Shown here in pieces: positions 1 to 5,865 of a stretch of 9,676 nucleotides of DNA. Location: NCBI GenBank assembly GCA_002414705.1, contig DIAL01000133.1, positions 74,831 through 84,506 on the forward strand, given 5' to 3'. The stretch comes from Flavobacteriaceae bacterium UBA5079. GTDB taxonomy: Bacteria; Bacteroidota; Bacteroidia; Flavobacteriales; Flavobacteriaceae. Position 1 is the first letter of the stretch, and each line of letters opens with the position of its first letter. The position numbers and the translations under genes were made by a program. A model generated the notes under the pieces. It saw only the letters and a list, made by a program, of their open reading frames with translations. It did no database searches and was not told the DNA's origin.

Positions 1-291
1 GGAATTGGATCTCAAGTTGGTGTGATGTTGCCGTTTAGTAGAAGTCATGAAACACAAGCCGATAAAATAGGATTAATTCTTATGGCTGTTGCAGGTTATA
101 ATCCTGAAGAGGCTCCTGAACTTTGGAAACGTATGGAAGCTGCTAGTGGTGGAAATGCACCACCTGAATTTTTAAGTACCCATCCAGCCAATGCGTCACG
201 TATAGAAAATTTAAATAGTTTAATACCTCAAGCAAAGGCTGAAGCGAAAAAATTTGGTGTTACAGATTACAGACCATTAGGAAAATATTAA
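1..291 (+). CDS. M48 family zinc metalloprotease, C-terminal fragment
   Basis: The frame is open from base 1, so the gene starts outside the window and only the last 96 residues are visible. They contain the motif [12 protein letters not shown] followed by an alanine-rich helix and [15 protein letters not shown]. This is the usual C-terminal half of the catalytic domain in periplasmic or lipoprotein M48 peptidases of the LoiP/BepA/Oma1-like group. The Glu of HETQAD (residue 17 of the fragment) matches the third zinc ligand of the family. The HExxH motif would lie upstream and cannot be checked. The fragment also has the conserved STHP segment (residues 58-61, '[12 protein letters not shown]'), typical of this group near the end of the domain. 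By family knowledge these enzymes do quality control of envelope proteins. No TPR domain follows, so this is a short, single-domain form. A hairpin terminator follows the stop codon. Confidence 0.88.
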   Translation, partial: GIGSQVGVMLPFSRSHETQADKIGLILMAVAGYNPEEAPELWKRMEAASGGNAPPEFLSTHPANASRIENLNSLIPQAKAEAKKFGVTDYRPLGKY

Positions 292-319
292 TGGTTTAAA
301 AATATTTGTTTACTTTAGG

Positions 320-348
320 AGCTGCTCAAAAAAAGAGCAGCTTTTTTT
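320..348 (+). terminator. Rho-independent terminator after the M48 peptidase gene
   Basis: An 8-bp perfect stem (AGCTGCTC at 320-327 with GAGCAGCT at 335-342) encloses a loop of seven A residues. A run of seven T (342-348) follows, overlapping the stem by one base. This is a textbook intrinsic terminator. It is unusual that the T run ends exactly at the ATG of the next gene (349). Confidence 0.85.
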
Positions 349-1644
349 ATGAAACAAACACTACCAAAAGGCAGTAAAAAACTTCTAAATGCTTGGGCTT
401 TTTATGATTGGGCAAATTCGGTTTATACGCTAACTATTGCGTCTTCTATATTTCCAATTTTTTATTCAGCATTATTTATATCAGAAATTAAAATTGTACC
501 TGCTTTTGGTTACGAGTTTAAAAGTACAGCACTTATAACATTTGTTACGGCATTTACATTTTTGGTGGTTTCTATCATGTCGCCATTATTATCTGGAATT
601 GCAGATTATGTAGGAAATAAGAAGGCTTTTATGAAATTTTTCTGTTATGTAGGTGGTATTGGCTGTATTGGTTTATATTGGTTTAGTTTGGATCATATTT
701 ACATCAGTTTAGTCTGTTATTTTATGGGACTTATTGGGTATTGGGGCAGTTTGGTTTTTTACAATTCATATTTGCCAGATATTGCATTTCCAGAGCAGCA
801 GGATCGTATCAGTGCAAGAGGTTTTTCATTAGGTTATATAGGTAGTGTTATTTTATTAATTATCAATCTTGCCATGGTTATGAGTCAGGAAACCGGTGAA
901 GCTAAAATGGCTATGATGCGGTGGTCCTTTGTTATGGTTGGTGTTTGGTGGATTTTATTTAGCCAATATTCGTTTTATATTTTACCAAAAGGTGTTAATA
1001 ATGGACGAAAAGTAACCCGAAATGTCGTACTGAATGGCTTTAAAGAATTACGCCAAGTATGGAAACAATTAAAAAATAATTTGCGATTAAAACGCTATTT
1101 AGCTGCCTTTTTTGTGTTTAGTATGGCTGTACAAACTATCATGCTTATAGCCGTTTATTTTGGTGAAGAAGAAATTTTATGGGCAGACGACAGCGAAAAA
1201 ACTATGGGATTAATTGTCAGTATTTTAGTGATTCAAGTAGTCGCTATTCTTGGTGCTGTATTAACGTCTAGAGCTTCGGAAAAATTTGGAAATATTAAAA
1301 CATTAATTGCCGTTAATATTATTTGGATGCTCTTGTGTTTTGCGGCCTATTTTGTAATAACACCAATTCATTTTTATATTACAGCAGGTTTTGTTGGTTT
1401 AGTTATGGGTGGGATTCAAGCATTGGCACGATCTACCTATTCTAAATTTTTACCTGATACTGCTGATACGACTTCCTATTTTAGTTTTTATGATGTAGCC
1501 GAAAAAATTGGAATTGTAATTGGTATGGTTATTTTTGCAACTATAGATCAGATTACTGGAAGTATGAGAAATGCTATTCTGTTTTTATTTGTATTTTTCC
1601 TCATTGGAATTCTGTTGCTATTTAGAGTGCCAAAACAATCATAA
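349..1644 (+). CDS. MFS transporter, UMF1 / Atg22-like family
   Basis: A 431-residue integral membrane protein. About twelve hydrophobic segments can be read, at roughly residues 24-44, 59-85, 96-111, 117-140, 158-179, 192-212, 250-272, 284-307, 318-336, 342-360, 386-403 and 408-427. There is a longer basic loop after helix six, as in a two-times-six MFS fold. The opening 'LLNAWAFYDWANSVY' and the late motif 'MGGIQALARSTYSKFLP' are hallmarks of the UMF1 family, related to yeast Atg22, a vacuolar amino-acid exporter. The bacterial substrate is not known, so none is assigned. ATG at 349 is the only ATG giving the conserved N-terminus, and an in-frame stop lies at 316-318. There is no ribosome binding site, because the preceding bases are the terminator's T run. 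Initiation is therefore leaderless, coupled to read-through, or driven by an unseen promoter. The gene ends 44 bases before the lipoprotein gene with no terminator between, so the two may share a transcript. Confidence 0.9.
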   Translation: MKQTLPKGSKKLLNAWAFYDWANSVYTLTIASSIFPIFYSALFISEIKIVPAFGYEFKSTALITFVTAFTFLVVSIMSPLLSGIADYVGNKKAFMKFFCYVGGIGCIGLYWFSLDHIYISLVCYFMGLIGYWGSLVFYNSYLPDIAFPEQQDRISARGFSLGYIGSVILLIINLAMVMSQETGEAKMAMMRWSFVMVGVWWILFSQYSFYILPKGVNNGRKVTRNVVLNGFKELRQVWKQLKNNLRLKRYLAAFFVFSMAVQTIMLIAVYFGEEEILWADDSEKTMGLIVSILVIQVVAILGAVLTSRASEKFGNIKTLIAVNIIWMLLCFAAYFVITPIHFYITAGFVGLVMGGIQALARSTYSKFLPDTADTTSYFSFYDVAEKIGIVIGMVIFATIDQITGSMRNAILFLFVFFLIGILLLFRVPKQS

Positions 1645-1688
1645 AAAGTTTAAAACATAATTATTCTATTAATTAAAAAAATATTACA

Positions 1689-2540
1689 ATGAAACAATAC
1701 CTCAAGTCTGTAACACGTTTGTCACTTGCAATTATTCTTATCGCTTTTACCTCCTGCGATAATGAACCTCTAGATAAGGGGCTTATTGAAAATGCTGGTC
1801 AACAAGAAATTTGTCAAGAAGCTGCAGACGCTACAATTGGAGCAATTCAAAATTTAACTAATGCAACAGACGCTAATTACGAAACCCTTTGCAACGCATT
1901 AAAAACAGCTTTGCGTAATCAAATTACGGCATGTGGTGATCCAACTGGTGAAACACAAGACACAATAGATAGTTTGGATTGTGAATCTGTAGATGCTGAA
2001 TGTCAGAATGCACAAACCGCTTCAAGTAATGCAGAGGCTGCATATAATACAAATACCACAGATACAACGCTATGTAATGCCTACAAGACGGCTTTGCAAA
2101 ATGAAATAGCAGCTTGTGGTGATACGAATGGAAGTTTACAAGATATTATAGATGGTTTGGGAGACTGTACCTTTGGAACTTCTGGTTCGGGAGATTTGAG
2201 CGTCACTGCCGGAACTTTGAATATAAACTTTACAACAAATAGTGCTGTTTTAGAGTCTGGTGTTATGATCGTTAATGGTAGTAATGAAGAGAATGGTGCT
2301 AATTATTTCATATATTTTGAAGTTATGGAGGATGCTACAGGTGTAGATATCATGCAAAACTTTATGTTAACCCTTAATGGTGGTGAGTATTTTCCAAACA
2401 CAGATGGTTTTGATGATTTTACAAACACTATAACCGTAAATTCTGGAGGTGTTATTCAAGGAACTTTTGGAGGTATTGTTACCAGAACAGATGGTGCAGA
2501 TTTAAGTCTATCTCAAGGTTTAATAGACTTATCATATTAA
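1689..2540 (+). CDS. Lipoprotein of unknown function with duplicated cysteine-rich repeat
   Basis: A 283-residue protein that I do not recognise as a named family. It starts with a signal peptide (residues 1-22) ending in the lipobox-like AFTSC. Cys23 would be lipidated, and the acidic residues after it (CDNEPLD) fit surface-directed lipoproteins of Bacteroidota. Residues 40-99 and 103-161 are two copies of one roughly 60-residue repeat sharing LCNA-KTAL-N-I-ACGD--G--QD-ID-L, each with four cysteines (42, 68, 82, 98 and 105, 129, 143, 160). After a Gly/Ser linker, residues 169-283 look like a beta-rich domain ending in 'GGVIQGTFGG' and 'LSLSQGLIDLSY'. That ending resembles small beta-barrel or sandwich domains common in flavobacterial lipoproteins. 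ATG 1689 is chosen because it gives the signal peptide. The gene ends at a bidirectional terminator. A role in surface binding or adhesion is only a guess. Confidence 0.8.
   Translation: MKQYLKSVTRLSLAIILIAFTSCDNEPLDKGLIENAGQQEICQEAADATIGAIQNLTNATDANYETLCNALKTALRNQITACGDPTGETQDTIDSLDCESVDAECQNAQTASSNAEAAYNTNTTDTTLCNAYKTALQNEIAACGDTNGSLQDIIDGLGDCTFGTSGSGDLSVTAGTLNINFTTNSAVLESGVMIVNGSNEENGANYFIYFEVMEDATGVDIMQNFMLTLNGGEYFPNTDGFDDFTNTITVNSGGVIQGTFGGIVTRTDGADLSLSQGLIDLSY
1806..2171 (+). repeat. Tandem coding repeat, two ~60-residue Cys-rich units
   Basis: Bases 1806-1985 and 1995-2171 encode the two copies of the four-cysteine helical repeat in the lipoprotein. Cysteine spacings are 26, 14 and 16 residues in copy one and 24, 14 and 17 in copy two. 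The DNA has diverged while the protein pattern is kept, so the duplication is not recent. Confidence 0.8.
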
Positions 2541-2561
2541 AATAACATATTTACTTAAACG

Positions 2562-2604
2562 AAAAAACCGAAGCTAGCTATAACAGCTACTTCGGTTTTT
2601 TTTT
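2562..2604. terminator. Bidirectional intrinsic terminator between convergent genes
   Basis: AAAAAACCGAAG (2562-2573) pairs perfectly with CTTCGGTTTTTT (2590-2601). An inner stem, TAGCT (2575-2579) with AGCTA (2585-2589), caps it around a five-base loop, with C2574 bulged. Nine T (2596-2604) serve the rightward lipoprotein gene. The six A on the left read as U in the leftward transcript and serve the ECF operon. The position between two converging stop codons (2540 and 2633) fits. Confidence 0.88.
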
Positions 2605-2632
2605 ATTTTATTATAAAACGTATTGACAAATT

Positions 2633-3355
2633 CTAACGCTTACTCACACTTCCAGAACCTGAAACTTTGGTGTCTTCTTTGGCAGGATTCCCTTTATAAG
2701 TCACATCACCAGAACCAGAAACACGAACTTTTAAAAACGCATTACTCACCACTTGTACATCACCAGAACCAGAAATAGTTACTTCAGTGTTTTGAGATTC
2801 TAGTCCATAACAACTATAATCACCAGAACCAGATATAGTAACTTCTAAATCGGTTGTTTTTCCGTTTAGGGTAATATCTCCAGAGCCAGCTAAATGACTT
2901 TCAATTTTATTTGCTATGACATTTAAAGTAACATCTCCAGAACCTGCTAAATCAGTTTTAAATTCATCGGCATTAATTTGGTCTTTAGTATACAAATCAC
3001 CAGAACCTGCTAAACTTACTTGGTTAATATCTTTAAACGGAATGGTCACTTTTATAGTATTTCCACGGCTTGTTTTTAAGTTTATATTATTTTCGGTTTT
3101 CACAATTAGTTGCCCGTTTTTTACTTCAGTAATAACGTATTTTAGTAAGTTTTCTTCACCTTCAATATTAAGTTTTCCTTCTGTTCCTGCTACTAAAATA
3201 TAATCGAATGGTCCAGCACATGCTATTCCATCATAATCGCTTGTATTTCTCTCAATAGTCACAACGTTTCCATTTCCTGAAATTTTTTCGCCCCATTGTG
3301 CGCAGCCAACAGCACTAGATAATAGTATGGCGAGTAATAATAGTTGATTTTTCAT
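2633..3355 (-). CDS. Head GIN domain (DUF2807) beta-solenoid envelope protein
   Basis: A 240-residue exported protein. The first 17 residues form a hydrophobic signal sequence ending in 'SSAVGC'. It could be a weak lipobox with Cys18 lipidated, or a normal signal peptide. The mature N-terminus 'ISGNGNVVTIERNTSDYDGI' is typical of head-GIN/DUF2807 proteins. From about residue 115 to the end, [LIV]-[AS]-GSG-D recurs seven times (GSGD at 117, 138, 157, 176, 196 and 214; GSGS at 233) with 18-21 residues between copies, as expected for a right-handed beta-solenoid. The family has no firm biochemical function; annotators call it a putative auto-transporter adhesin. I chose ATG at 3355 over the in-frame ATG at 3406. 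The later one begins a clean signal peptide and avoids overlap with the preceding gene. It is the last gene of the sigma-factor operon, 37 bases after the DUF4097-like gene, and ends at the bidirectional terminator. Confidence 0.87.
   Translation of the reverse strand: MKNQLLLLAILLSSAVGCAQWGEKISGNGNVVTIERNTSDYDGIACAGPFDYILVAGTEGKLNIEGEENLLKYVITEVKNGQLIVKTENNINLKTSRGNTIKVTIPFKDINQVSLAGSGDLYTKDQINADEFKTDLAGSGDVTLNVIANKIESHLAGSGDITLNGKTTDLEVTISGSGDYSCYGLESQNTEVTISGSGDVQVVSNAFLKVRVSGSGDVTYKGNPAKEDTKVSGSGSVSKR
2640..3010 (-). repeat. GSGD coding repeat array
   Basis: On the plus strand the near-repeat TCACCAGAACC or TCTCCAGAACC recurs at about 2706, 2760, 2820, 2877, 2934 and 2997, with a degenerate copy near 2646. 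The spacing is 54-63 bases, always a multiple of three. It encodes the Gly-Ser-Gly-Asp turns of the beta-solenoid. It is a protein repeat, not a CRISPR array or regulatory array. Confidence 0.85.
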
Positions 3356-3392
3356 AATAGTTGATTTTAGTGATTGTTTTAATAATTGATGT

Positions 3393-4487
3393 TTAGTTTT
3401 TATCAATAGTTACGCTTCCGTAATCTGAATTTATTTTAATGTTATTAGTTGTATTTGATGAACCATAATATCCTTGATAATACTTGCTAGTAGATTCATC
3501 TCGTTTTTTGTTAAATTCGAAACCGTCATGACTGCGAAGTGATGCATAATCTAAGTCTATTTCAAAGTTGAAATGGTAACCCGTTTCAAAACCAATATGA
3601 ATACCCACATAATCGGAATCAATCGTTATGTTTTTAGCAGTTTCTTTCATGTTTTTAATTTTTATAGAACCATAGTCAGAATCTAGTGTTACGTTTTTAT
3701 AAATATCACCTAAAACAACCGTTAAATAATCTCCAACACCATTTACATTATTGGCTCTATCTGCAGTAAGTGAACCATAATCGCAATCGTATTTTAAATC
3801 TTCAATGGTTTCAAATTTGGAGTTGGTATAGTCCGCTTCCAAAGTAATGGTTTTTGCTTTTGCAACAGTAAACTCGCCGTAATCTGCATTAATGGTTCCG
3901 CCATTTATGTACTCGAAATAGGAGTTTTTGGTATAATCAAATTCAATTTGGTTATTGGTTCCCATGAGTTCTTTGGTCGTTATTTTGCCATAATCGCAAT
4001 TAATTTTGGCGTTTCCTTCTAATTTATCCAGAGTAATACTGCCATAATCGTTATTTAAATCAACAGAATTTGTCATGGGCATTTTTATTACATAATTAAC
4101 CTTCATGTTAATGCTGTTATTGCTTCCCCAATTCCACCAAGAATTAGACTTACGGTTGTTAAAAATAGTTTGTGCAGAAACGTAATTAGAACTTCCTTCA
4201 AAATCAACAGTAATATCATCAATTTTCTCACGTACCTTATCTTCATCATTGCCACTAACGGTAATGTTTACAACAATTTCAATGCGGTTTTCATTCCAGG
4301 TTATAACATCCAAGTTACCATAACTATTGTCAATTTTTAAGCGTGCATTTTCAGATACACTATAGGATTTCTTGATCGTTTTTTCTTCGGTATGTTTATC
4401 TTTCTTTTCAGGATTTGTAGACGCTGAAACCACCACAGGTAATAGCGCAAAAATCAGGACGAGTTTATATATTATTTTTGATTTCAT
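3393..4487 (-). CDS. DUF4097-like beta-solenoid envelope protein with Asp-Tyr ladder
   Basis: A 364-residue exported protein. A signal peptide (residues 1-22, ending VSA) is followed by a charged linker and a beta-rich N-terminal part (about 40-140) with 'ARLKIDNSYGNLDVITW', the typical opening of DUF4097-type proteins. From residue 147 onward the dipeptide DY, usually in [NCAS]-DYG-[SKE], recurs at 147, 165, 184, 202, 219, 236, 253, 271, 292, 313 and 355. That is mostly every 17-21 residues, which fits one solenoid coil per repeat. A Gly/Tyr/Ser/Asn-rich stretch (about 328-349) interrupts the last coils. DUF4097 is also found in LiaG/YvlB of Bacillus, linked there to envelope stress, but no enzymatic activity is known. 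Ten bases separate its ATG from the stop of the putative anti-sigma gene, so the genes are co-transcribed. It is likely periplasmic or surface-located, since no membrane anchor is seen beyond the signal peptide. Confidence 0.83.
   Translation of the reverse strand: MKSKIIYKLVLIFALLPVVVSASTNPEKKDKHTEEKTIKKSYSVSENARLKIDNSYGNLDVITWNENRIEIVVNITVSGNDEDKVREKIDDITVDFEGSSNYVSAQTIFNNRKSNSWWNWGSNNSINMKVNYVIKMPMTNSVDLNNDYGSITLDKLEGNAKINCDYGKITTKELMGTNNQIEFDYTKNSYFEYINGGTINADYGEFTVAKAKTITLEADYTNSKFETIEDLKYDCDYGSLTADRANNVNGVGDYLTVVLGDIYKNVTLDSDYGSIKIKNMKETAKNITIDSDYVGIHIGFETGYHFNFEIDLDYASLRSHDGFEFNKKRDESTSKYYQGYYGSSNTTNNIKINSDYGSVTIDKN
3417..4049 (-). repeat. Asp-Tyr coding repeat array
   Basis: These bases encode the eleven DY-containing repeats (residues 147-357) of the DUF4097-like protein. 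On the plus strand they appear as recurring CCATAATC or CCGTAATC words (for example near 3415, 3775, 3880, 3988 and 4041). Spacing is about 51-63 bases, with one double-length gap before the last repeat. Confidence 0.75.
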
Positions 4488-4497
4488 AAGAAATGTT

Positions 4498-5055
4498 TTA
4501 AAGGGTTTTTTCTAATAAGTTGTTGTTTAATTCTTTTATGTGTTCAATCTGTTTTAATGTGTTTTCTAGTACTTCTATACGATTTTGAAAATTGGATATC
4601 ATAGCGTAAATAACACGTTGGTCTTGTCCACTTTCTATTAAGTCGGTAATAAGTATTTTATATTCGGCTTCCAGTCTGTTTAACTGGACCATGGCATCTT
4701 TAATTAGCAAACGTGTTTCGTTATTAGATGAAGCTTCTAGTTTTTTTAATTCAGCTGAAATAGTAGCTGTGAAAAAACTTTCTGTTTTAGCCATTTCTGG
4801 GGAAACACTTGCTAATCCTGTAACGTCTGAATTAGAATTTGTTCCAATAGCTAATGAAACTAATAAAACAATAGATGCGGCGATGCTTAAAATTGGTAAC
4901 CACAGTTTTCTAATTTTACCACTAGGTTTGTGGTTAGCTGACTGCTTGTTTAGCTTGGCTAAAAATCGTTCTTCATGGTTTTTTGCAGGCTGTTCTATAT
5001 TAAATTCAGCTTGTAAATCTTTAAATAACGTTTCTAAATCGTTTGGTTTCATCAT
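4498..5055 (-). CDS. Putative membrane anti-sigma factor, non-zinc type
   Basis: A 185-residue protein with one clear membrane helix at residues 51-71. The N-terminal part (1-50) is hydrophilic and should be cytoplasmic. It contains 'FNIEQPAKNHEERFLAKL', a helical segment recurrent in small proteins encoded after ECF sigma genes in Flavobacteriaceae (from memory of the family). The C-terminal 115 residues should be periplasmic and are almost wholly helical and charged (about 92-180), with coiled-coil character. There is no cysteine at all, so it cannot be a zinc-binding (ZAS, HxxxCxxC) anti-sigma factor. The gene starts 7 bases after the sigma-factor stop, with two consecutive ATG codons (5055 and 5052), suggesting translational coupling. 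Anti-sigma function is inferred from position and topology. It could instead be another accessory membrane protein of the operon. Confidence 0.72.
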   Translation of the reverse strand: MMKPNDLETLFKDLQAEFNIEQPAKNHEERFLAKLNKQSANHKPSGKIRKLWLPILSIAASIVLLVSLAIGTNSNSDVTGLASVSPEMAKTESFFTATISAELKKLEASSNNETRLLIKDAMVQLNRLEAEYKILITDLIESGQDQRVIYAMISNFQNRIEVLENTLKQIEHIKELNNNLLEKTL

Positions 5056-5062
5056 AATTAAT

Positions 5063-5626
5063 TTAATAATGTATAATAGGTTCTAGGGCTTGTCTTAATT
5101 TTTCTTTGGCTCTTGAAATTGTCGTTCTACTATTTGCGTAGGATACGTTCATAACATCGCCAATTTCTTCGTAATCATAACCTTCAATTAAATGTAAGTT
5201 GAGCGCAATTCTGTAATTGTCTTTTAAGCTATTTATGGCTTTTATAATCACTTTCACTTTAGGTGAACTTTCTGTTTCTACACTGTTTATACTAGAGTTT
5301 TCGTCCTCTAATTTATATAAAATAGCATCTACTGGAACATTTTGATATTTACCATTTTTGTTATAGTGATAAATACTTTTGTTAACCACAATCCGTTTTA
5401 ACCAAGCGCCAAATGTGGCTGCTTCTTGCAAGGTGTTTAGCTTGGTAAAAGCTGATAAAAATGCTTCTTGCATAATATCTTCAGCTTCAAAAGAATTTTT
5501 TACAATTCTAAAGGCTGTATTATACATGGCTTTGTAATACCGGTTATAAACTTCCAACTGCGCCTGTTGGTTACCAGATTGGCACAAAGCTATTAGCTCT
5601 TCAATATTTTTCGTGGTTAGTGTCAA
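5063..5626 (-). CDS. ECF-type RNA polymerase sigma factor (sigma-70 family)
   Basis: A 187-residue protein with the two-domain ECF layout. Region 2 spans about residues 18-90, including AEDIMQEAFLSAF (48-60), the core-binding and -10 recognition segment, and 'FGAWLKRIVVNKS'. A short acidic linker (105-122) is followed by region 4 (about 127-180) with the helix-turn-helix 'YDYEEIGDVMNVSYANSRTTISRAKEKL'-like segment that reads the -35 element. The start is TTG at 5626. No in-frame ATG exists between the upstream stop (TAG near 5655) and Met34, and starting at Met34 would cut region 2. The TTG start gives the usual ECF beginning (NIEELIALCQSGNQQAQ). It heads a leftward operon with a putative anti-sigma factor and two beta-solenoid proteins. 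It probably transcribes its own operon from the candidate promoter at 5650-5675. Confidence 0.93.
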   Translation of the reverse strand: MTLTTKNIEELIALCQSGNQQAQLEVYNRYYKAMYNTAFRIVKNSFEAEDIMQEAFLSAFTKLNTLQEAATFGAWLKRIVVNKSIYHYNKNGKYQNVPVDAILYKLEDENSSINSVETESSPKVKVIIKAINSLKDNYRIALNLHLIEGYDYEEIGDVMNVSYANSRTTISRAKEKLRQALEPIIHY

Positions 5627-5649
5627 AAAAATCAGATTGTTATTATAAA

Positions 5650-5675
5650 GATGCTACAAAAATTGAAATGTTACA
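5650..5675 (-). promoter_or_regulatory. Candidate ECF-type promoter of the sigma-factor operon
   Basis: Read leftward, TGTAAC (5675-5670) is followed by 16 bases and CATC (5653-5650), then 23 bases to the TTG start. This has the shape of ECF promoters, with an AAC-containing -35 box and a CGTC-like -10 box, as in Bacillus SigX-type sites. The -10 differs from CGTC by one base. Position and spacing support autoregulation, but the call rests on one site only. Confidence 0.45.
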
Positions 5676-5816
5676 CTTTTCAAAAAAAATGTTTTTACAT
5701 TCTTTTAATTCATGGCATATTAATTGACTATTGTAAGTAAATATACAGTATAAACGCTACATTAAGCCGCTGAATACGAGTTGTATATTTTTAAAATAAA
5801 TTATTAAAACATAATA

Positions 5817-5852
5817 TCATTCTGTTAATTAAGCGTATTAATGACAGAATGA
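5817..5852 (+). promoter_or_regulatory. Inverted repeat upstream of lon
   Basis: TCATTCTGT (5817-5825) and ACAGAATGA (5844-5852) are perfect 9-base inverted repeats separated by 18 bases. Inside them TTAAT (5825-5829) and ATTAA (5837-5841) can extend the pairing with an asymmetric bulge. The structure ends 13 bases before the lon ATG and has no T run, so it is not a terminator. It may be a repressor operator or a 5' untranslated hairpin controlling lon. Confidence 0.5.
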
Positions 5853-5865
5853 CTTAAATATATCT

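Noticed and set aside
2640..3010. Regularly spaced direct repeats resembling a CRISPR-like or iteron array
   Set aside because: Spacing is always a multiple of three and the repeats encode the GSGD turns of an exported solenoid protein with a signal peptide; the units are imperfect and only about 11 bases.
2916..3203. Rightward 95-codon open frame inside the head-GIN gene
   Set aside because: It exists because of the repetitive GSGD codons on the other strand (Ser-Pro-Glu-Pro-Ala repeats are their mirror image).
3356..3406. Upstream in-frame ATG (3406) for the head-GIN protein
   Set aside because: It would add 17 residues before the signal peptide and overlap the end of the preceding gene; ATG at 3355 gives a normal signal sequence.
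4691..5086. Rightward 131-codon open frame opposite the putative anti-sigma gene
   Set aside because: It is antisense to a gene with clear operon context and a typical topology; its composition is the mirror of that gene and no family features are seen.
5689..5700. Small palindrome ATGT-TTTT-ACAT upstream of the ECF promoter
   Set aside because: Four-base arms in AT-rich DNA are expected by chance.
5724..5756. TTGACT and TATAAA, 19 bases apart, as a housekeeping promoter for lon
   Set aside because: The spacing is long, the region is very AT-rich, and Bacteroidota use a different consensus (TTTG / TAnnTTTG); not strong enough to call.
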